From positions 204,890,715 through 204,954,714 of the forward strand of contig CM037877.1 in assembly GCA_021292165.1 (NCBI GenBank): a stretch of 64,000 bases of DNA, read 5' to 3'. The notes beneath the pieces are model-generated. The model worked only from the letters and a program-made list of their open reading frames with translations, was not told the DNA's origin and did no database searches. Source of the stretch: Shinisaurus crocodilurus. Taxonomy: Eukaryota; Chordata; Lepidosauria; Squamata; Shinisauridae. The position numbers were made by a program, and so were the translations under genes. Positions 25,701 through 34,600 of this stretch are shown here, piece after piece (positions within the stretch are counted from its first letter, which is position 1; the number at the start of each line of letters is the position of its first letter).

Positions 25701-28651
25701 GGCACAGGGGAGTCCCAGTGAGTCCGGCCCCCCAACAGGCTGAGGGACAATGAACTAGCCCCCCCGTGTAAAAAGTTTGAGGACCCCTGCAATAGACAAT
25801 ACTGACCTCAAAAGACCTCAGTTCCTAGAAAGTGGTTCAATGTGAGTTGTTTAGACTTACAGCCTTTACAGGGCGCTTTGCCCAGGGTTGAGTTCCGTTG
25901 TCCAGACCGAAGTCACGGACGGTCCATGCAGTCCTGGCACCCAACATCCAACAACCTTACCGGGCCTTGGTGCCCCTCTTTTACCTCCTCCTTCACTCCC
26001 CCCTCCCTTCCTGTTGACAGGTAGAACCGGTTCCTCCTGCCAGGATCTCGGTGCCCCTCCGTGCTTGACAGTACTTGGCAGCTCTTTGAGAGTGTCGGGG
26101 CATCCTGGCGCCTCCGGGTGCTTGAAGGTGATTTGCAGCTCTTTGTGGGACTGCCAGGGGAAGCTACTGGGGGTAAGTAGATGTGTCCCATTGAGGTGAA
26201 TGCAAATGTAGGCTGATGTAAATGACTGCTTGGAACTGGACTGCCTCTGCCCTAGGCAGAGGCCACGTAGGTGGCGGTGTGGGGGGGTGTGCCTGGTCTG
26301 GCTTTCTCTCCACAATTATGAAATTAATTCACTTTAAAAGTCTCACACAAAATGAAAGTCTTTCCAAGGGGAACGGAGGGAAGTGATGCAAGACAAAATG
26401 AATGAAACATATATTCATGATGTGAATTACACTGAAAAATAGTAAATAAAACTGGATTCAAGGAAGCCCTTCTAAATTAAGTGTCCCTTTAGAAGCCTGT
26501 ATGCAGTGACCTAGTGGTTACAGAGACAGCTCCATGTTCCCGTATGTAGGAAAGAATTAAAGCTTTATATACTGAAATGAAGAAGGCTACTCAACATACA
26601 GAACCCGCTCCTGATAAAGAATGAGTTTTCTGATAATGCAACACACACACTTACTTCCAAGTACATCTAGCAAATGAAGCAATATGCATGGGACAGAAAA
26701 GGTTAGCATGTGCCGTTTTTCCACAACTGCTGCAGTCTAGCATCTTTTTTTTTTTAAAGGTAAGCTTTACTGTAGGATTGTTCTGTCTCCAAAAGATAAA
26801 AAAAATCACTCATGTATATATATAAATTTAATCCTTTTAAATAAATGCAAATCTCAAACTGCACACTGACTAGCTCCTGAGAATGCAATAAAAACAAAAC
26901 AGACATACATCACCTACAAATGAGGAAAAAACAGCAGTTAGGCCAGTTTAAAATCTGACAGGTGGCAATCCACACTAGTAAAGAACTAGAACAAGCCCAC
27001 ACATGTTCAAATGTAACATTTAAGGTGCTAGAAGCTGCTAAACAATATATTGGCCCAAGATAGCTCTCTAATCCCAGTACATAAACTTAAGGTGCTAGAT
27101 ACCGTACCTTTTCAAAGTCAGTAGGCTTTTAACTGTACCACCCAAATATCTAACCTCCAGCTAGAATTATCTTTTAATTCCCAGGTTCATTAAAAAAAAA
27201 CCCCACATAGTTTCCAATGGGCCTGTTTGCACGTAATGGTGGCAACTTGCTGGATTGTGTGCTGTGTGCAAGCTGCTGCTGCTTTGCTTAATCAACCTCC
27301 GATCGGCCCAATTGGAGGTTGTTGTGTGACATGCGAACCCAGACACTATGGATTATTTGTGATTTAAACAACCCAAGTTAACCTAAGAACTAATCATAAA
27401 TTATCTTTGGGTTGCTTAACTACAAATAACTCAAAGTGTCTGGGTTTGCACATCATGCAACAACGTATGATTGGGCCAATTGGAGGTTGATTATGCAAAG
27501 CGGCAGCAGCTTGTGTGAAGCATGCAACCTGGCTGTTACATGCAAACTGGGTCAATATCAAACAAGACTAACACTTTTGTTTGGTGCTAACAGAAATACA
27601 TATCCTATGTACATATATTCTTGACCACAAACTTCCTTACTATTACAAGGTGCAATTTCATATATTTTGAGAACAAGTGGAATTATGTAATTCAAAAAGG
27701 AAAAGCACACCACAGCAGTTTTCTAATAAAAATATTATCTGAGCAAAATCCTATTATATTGTGGGGGCTGTGAACAGTACAGGATTGCAATTAAGGCCCT
27801 TTGTAGACACATAATGCGGCATTGCCTGGGTTCACACAACACAACAACCCATACTCAAGGTTAAGTATAGGTTGTCAGCTGAACCGTTGATTGTTGCTGA
27901 AATGTGGGTTGTTGTGTTGTGTGAACACAGCTGCACTAACAAATCCATGGTTTGTTAACCATGAAGAACTCACAGTTCACAGCCCAAGAGCAAACCATTA
28001 GTTCTTTGTAGGTTGTTTGTAGTTAACAAAACATAGTTTGTTAGTGCAGCTGGGTTCACACAACAACCCACAATTCAACAACCCATACTCAACCCATACT
28101 CAACCTTGAGTATGGGTTGTCATGTTGTGTGAACCCAGTCAGTCACTGTTTTGTCCTAGTGCAGCAAACAGCTAAGCTGGGTCAGCGCAAGAATGGGCTT
28201 CTTTCACTGTTACCTTCAGTGGTGTGCATATAAGGAGCCTTGCTACATTAGATCTCCACTCCTGGGAAATGTGAGCAATGGTGTGAGAAGCAGCAACAGC
28301 ATAATTCCTTCCGGTGGAACAAATCCACACTGCAGCATCTTCCCATCCAAGCAATGATTCAGTCGTTTGCAGGAGGGTTATCAGTGAGGCAAAGAGCTTC
28401 TCATATTACTGAGCAGCAGAGGTAGATGTGGCAGGAAGCTGCAGCAACTCTCAGGCCACCAAACACACTGATTTGGTTCACATGTAACAACAACCCATTG
28501 GAAGAGAAAGTATGGCGGCTTACACTATTGCCTCTCTCAACAGATGATCCCTCAAATGAAAAACTCCAGGAGCAGATCAAGGTAAGAACACACACTAACT
28601 GGAAAGGAAGATCTGAAGCTTGAGGAATGGAGAAGATTACATTCCTTCATG

Positions 28652-28698
<47 letters not shown>

Positions 28699-31600
28699 CC
28701 TATGAGCTCTCATTTAAAAGGTACTGCACTCCTAAATCACAGTTTAGCATTATGTACATGAGCTGTGGCAAGCCTAAGGCTTGTATGCACCCTGCTCCCT
28801 CTCCTCGGTTTTGCATGCCAAGGAAGGAGACTGAAAGGTTCAACTCTCAATTTTAAACTAATCAAAGTTCCCCCTTACATGAAAACTCAGGGAACACTTG
28901 TTACTTTAAACCCTGTTAGTACAAACCAGGAAAGATCAAGCCATAGTTTATTACCTTAGTTTGTTCCCTAACCATAGTTTAAACCAGGGCTCTCCAACCT
29001 TGGGTCCCCAGATGTTGCTGGCCTACAGCTCCCAGCATACCCAGCCAGCATGGCTAATGGCAAAGGATTCTGGGAGCTGTAGTCCAGCAACATCTGGGGA
29101 CCCAAGGTTGGAGAATCCTGGTTTAAACTAACCAGAGTTCCCCAAGTTTGGACATAACAAGGAACTCATTAGTTTAAAATCAAAGGTGAAAGCTTTTGAT
29201 CTTGACTGGCATATGCCAGAGCTGGTCCTGTGTGTCCTAAATAAGAAAACTGATCAGTTTAACCCACTACCAGCTACATAGAACAGATGCAGCTCTCCAA
29301 TATCTCAAACAGGGGCTGTTTCCCAAGACCCCTATCCAAGATCCTTTAACTAGAAGTGTAAACAATTAATGTGGAGAAAAAGCATCAGTTTCCTGCACCA
29401 CACACACATACCTCCTCACGTGTAAATAGGTAAGTATAATCCCAGCTGGGGTCTGGGAAATGCAAAATGTACATAGTTTCTCTGATGGCTCCTGCCACTG
29501 CAGAGTCTCCCATGACTTTGACGGCAGGTGACACAGCTATTTGCATGCAAATGCGACAAAGAGCCACCCCTCCCCTGCCTGGCCCAGATGAAGTTCATCC
29601 TGACTGGCTAACAACACCTGGGCTACTGAAAGGAGGGGTGGGGGGAAGAATCTATACTGCTGCTGTGGCTTTTGGGTTTCGTTGTTGACTGCACGCTTTC
29701 GCAGGAGTAGGGCTTTTGGCTGAGGCAAGCTCTAAAGAAGACCAACCCCCAGGTAAAGGGAGTGCCTGGGTATTTATATAGTAAAGAACTAGTTTTGTTG
29801 TTTTATAGCTCTATTTGTATGTACCAAAGTGCCTCCCCACCTTTCTCCCTCTTCCCTCATTCCCCACCTTTTACTGTAATCTGTTTACCTTAAATAAACT
29901 TTCCTGGTTTTACCCCACACGGTGTGTGTGGTTCCTCTGTGGTTCAGTGCTAAATCCAGTGTATAGACCCAGGGCAAGGCCCTGAGTGAATCAGGTCAAG
30001 ATGGCAGAGCTAAGGTTGGCAGTTTTGCACCTTTGATCTCTGGTCTTGAGAAAAGGACCGGTTGGCAGTCCTTCACAATTAAAGTCATAGGTTTTGGCAT
30101 TCTTGTGGTCTACAACTGAGCCTGTCCCAAACTGGGAAATTTTATCAGCAGTCTAAGGACCTGTGCATAGTCTTGAGAAGGCAGAGGCCAAGGAAGGTAA
30201 CAGTAGGAAGGCTTACTGAATACTACTAGGGTTCCTCCTCCTGCTGGTGACTGGTTATAGTGTTTCTCTCTGAAACACTAAGACTGAGTTTTTCAAAATG
30301 TTATATTGCAAAATGGTTATTTCCTTCACATAGCTGTTCAAATAAGTCAGTATGAAATTGTTGGGTGGGGGTTATGCAGAAATGGAGGGTGACTGGAATC
30401 GAAGAACAAAATGGCAGTGAGAAGATCCATCTATGCTATCCTGGACTCCTAAATAAATAAACAAACAAATAAATGTCCAAGGAGCCCAGCTCCACCTCTC
30501 CGTATGCACTGCCCCTTCACTTATTTGAAATACGAATGCAGTCAGAATCATTACCAAGGTTTTGTTTATATATATGATTACATTATCCCTACCTAGAGAT
30601 GTAAAATTTCCGGAAATTTTGAAGCCGAATAAAAAATCTGGCTTTTTTTCTGGGTTTTCAGAAAAACATGATAATTTTGGAAAAATTGAAAAATAAGTAC
30701 TCTTTTCTTTTTTTTTTAGCACACATTACAGATCTAAAGTCACTTTGTTGCTGTAGGACAGCCTTCCCCAACTTGATGCCTTTGAGATGTTTTGGACTTC
30801 AGCTCACATCAGCCCCAGGCAGCATGACCCTTGGTCAGGAATTGGGGAAGACTGCTTTTGGGGGGGAAATTATATTATGTATAACTTGGTTTGCTCATAA
30901 AATGATAATTAAAATTAAAAACTTTTAAAAGTAAACTCAGTAAGTTTGTAATTACTATCTGAATAAACTATACATTGAAATTTAATACACCAAACATGAG
31001 CAAACCAAGTTATACATAACATATTTTAGGTTCCTATTTTATGTCTGACCAGAGGGAACTTGAGCAAGTAGTCCATAAAACTTCTGAATCATCCTAAAAG
31101 CCAGAAGAAGCAGAAAGAACTGGAGGCAGAGGAAGACTGGTGTACAGCATCTGTTCCTATTTGTAAGGAAGTTTAGGGAACTTCCTAAAACTGTTCCTGT
31201 TTGTGGGGTGAAATTTAGAGAAATCTGGTATGAAGGAAGAGAGATTTTGAGATTTTGTTAAGCTGGGAAAGAAGCCGCTTAGGAATTGTAAGCAACCATA
31301 TTTAATTTAAGAACCTTTAAGCAATCTCAACCTATTATTTTAAAAGTGACATTTTATTCAATTTGTAAATAATTTCAGTTAACGTATATCTGATTTTTTG
31401 TTCATTTTGAATGGTTGATTCTAGTGGTGGTGTCAATCCCATGCCTATGCCATAGGAACCAGGCTACTGAGTTTTCTTTTAGGTAGGCAAGGTTTATTCT
31501 AGTGTCAGCAGTTAAAAGCTTTTATAGCTGAGGCAGCATTCCCTAGTGCTGATTAAAAACTGTGGAAGTGTGTTCTATAGGCCCAAGCCTCAAAGTAAAT

Positions 31601-34600
31601 TTTTAAAAAAAACATAGATGGGATAACCTACATGCTGTTCTGTCGAACTTAGTGGCAGTGGCAGGATAACCTAGAGTGGTTCCTTCACATGCCTGTTTTA
31701 GATTAGAACAATATTAATTGACTGCTACAGCATCTAGCCAGAACAAGCCCAGAAACATAAGACTCAATAGAACAAAACCCAAATTGTCAAGAATGCACAT
31801 TTTCTTCTATATTATGACTCCACTCACATATTGGGAAACTGAGCATGACCTGGAGCATCCCTAAGGGAGCAATCCTATGGTCCCTAGAGATTGGCTGAGG
31901 GGACATAAGATTGTTTGGATTCCCCATTCCAAGGTTGGAAACAGCACTCCAACCTCGGAAATAGCACTCCAACCTCGGAAATAGCACTCCAACCTCGGAA
32001 AGGGGATTGAGAGATCCGACTCCCCTTTCCCTCCCCCTCCCTGCCGACACAGAAAGACCTGCTTCAGCTGCTCTCTGAGGTCAGAAAAGCGACCTCGAAG
32101 AGGGGGAAAGGGGGGCTTTCTGGTGTGTGGGGGGTGGGGGGTGGGGGAGGAGACTGGAGAGGCCAGGATATGAGCTGACCTAAGGCCTCTCCAGCCTCCT
32201 TCCCTCCCCCTCCAAAGTGCCTCAGCTAGATGGGCAAAAAAGCCCGTCTAGTGAAAAATGCAGGGAGGGAGGATGGGGAGGCAAAGATTGTCACTGCCAC
32301 TCCTCCTGTCCTGCATTGGATGATCGTAAGCCTCCGAGTTCAGGGGCTTCTAATCACTGAAGGCGCAATCAATAGGATTGCACCCTAAATGTCTATCAGT
32401 AAAAGATACATTAGATCAATAATTTTAATAAGGAATGGAAGAAATAACTATGCTGGGAATCTTACAGAGAGGCTTAAAGAAATCCCCCCATGACTTCATT
32501 ATTTCTTGGGTGCTGTTTTTCTTGGTAGAAAGGTGGGGTACAATTTTTTTAAAAAATTCCAGAAATTTTACATATCTTAGTCTTTCTATAAAAGTCTTAT
32601 TACATAGTTTTTAGAGATCATTTGGAGGGGGAATAAAGGCTGAGTAACAATATATAAACACCTTGTCTTAAATACTTTATTCATCACTCTAAAAGAAAAC
32701 ATTTCATAATCCAAAGCTGTTCAATTTGGGGGGGGGGGGTAAACCAAGAACGGTCCTTGGAAAAAAGTTTTTCCCCCCCAAATTTTGCTGGGCCTTCACA
32801 TCACTCTTCACATCACATCATATGAACACTCTGCTAGGTCAACCAAAAAGTAGCAGCCACTAGCTCCAAGTGGATGTACTACAGGATCCAAGGTCCACAA
32901 TGCATATACACTGGAAACACAGCAAGTTTTTCATAGAACATTGTTTCTCAAAGGAATCATATTACATAACAGAAAATGTACATTTGTCACACAATAAAGA
33001 TCCATGGACAATCCCAGATTCCCAGCAAGTATTTATGAATTATATGAGTTTGCATGTGCAATTCTAGAGAGAGCCAATGTCATATGGCTGTAAGATATTC
33101 AGATTCAACTCCCCATTTGGCCCTGAAGCTCACTAGGTGGTCTTGGGCATATCACCATGGAGACAGTTATCACAAAAAGCAGATGAGGTGGTAAACTTCT
33201 CCCTGGAATGCACAACTTCATACTGCAAGTGGGGGCTCACATGACAATGTTGTTCTCTGCCAAAATATATCCCTCCACATAGTGAACTAGATGGCAGGGT
33301 AAAGGTTTCTTGCCTATGTTTCTCCCTAACATACTTGCTTTGTATGTGCAGGATTATTTTTTTGTGGGGAGCATGCAATTATGTGAGTCCCCACCTACAG
33401 TCAGGTGATACATTACAGACACAATTTTACCTCACCTGTTGTTTTTGAGAACTAGGCTCACATCTCAGCCTAACCATACTTACCTTGTATTGCCATTGAG
33501 GGTAAAATGGGAGTTTGATTTAAGCCAATTTAAGATCCTTAGGAAAAGGGTGGAGCACAAATTTGACCAAAAAAACCCAAAACACAGATTACCCGGTATA
33601 CACACTGCATACCAGTGAATAGTTTTATGTGAGTCCAATCCTAATCACATTTACCCAGAAGTAAGCCTCATTAATTTCGACTGAATTTCCAAGTACACTT
33701 GAATTGTGGCTAAAGTGTACTTTTCACCCTCTCTGATTACGTATGTTGTTTGAGCCTCAATTCTCCATGACTGTAATATTTAGCAGATTTGTTTACAAAC
33801 CTGTAGACCAGAAACACTTTAACAGGTAGTAATTAAAGTTGAGATTTTTACAATTCCAAACCTTTGACTGTGCAACTTGTCCAGATGTAATCAAGCCCAA
33901 CCCATGATCCAACACTGCACACTAGTTCTTTTACCTTGGATGTTAAGAGTGTGATCCCATTGGCAGAGCTCTAGAACAGGATCTGCCTCATAGAGTAGTT
34001 GTGAATGGAAACACAAACGCTGACAACTAATTTGAAAATCTGAAGTAGAAGAATCAAAATATGATGATTGGTAAATCCATGGCAGTTGACAGCAACACAG
34101 TAATCTCAGTCCTTGTCAACTTTTACCTACAAGCTTAAGGGGGCAAAATGGGTCATATTTTGGGAAGTAATACCAAGAAAAGAGCATGCCTATGTCCTCC
34201 CCTGACACTCTCTCTAACTTTTACAACTCCAATAATTCACATTCCCAGCACATAAACCAGCAAAAGGATTATATGCCAGAGTCTTCTAGTTGCGATGACA
34301 AAAGAACATTAAAAGAATATACTTATGCAGAGACTATAAATTGCATTCTGCAAAGGACCATTCTGGCCTTGAACAGACATCTTCGCATTTTAAAATGCAC
34401 GAAGAACTTTGTCCCGGGCTGAAAGCACAGACAACAGAAACAAACAACCACAACGTGATAGAACCTGTCACGAAGCACAGACTTCAGGGTAAGCAGCAAG
34501 ACGGGGGATTTGAACCCAAGAGGAAGCTTGATCTTATTCTAAGGAGATCTCACACAACGCGTTTACAGATAAGGAAAAGCGACTGCTCCTTGTGTTTTGG

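Noticed and set aside
24729..25792. Open frames of 110-160 codons in GC-rich DNA, looking like a CpG-island gene
   Set aside because: They lie wholly within the hAT element 24720-25789 and are compositional artefacts open in several frames.
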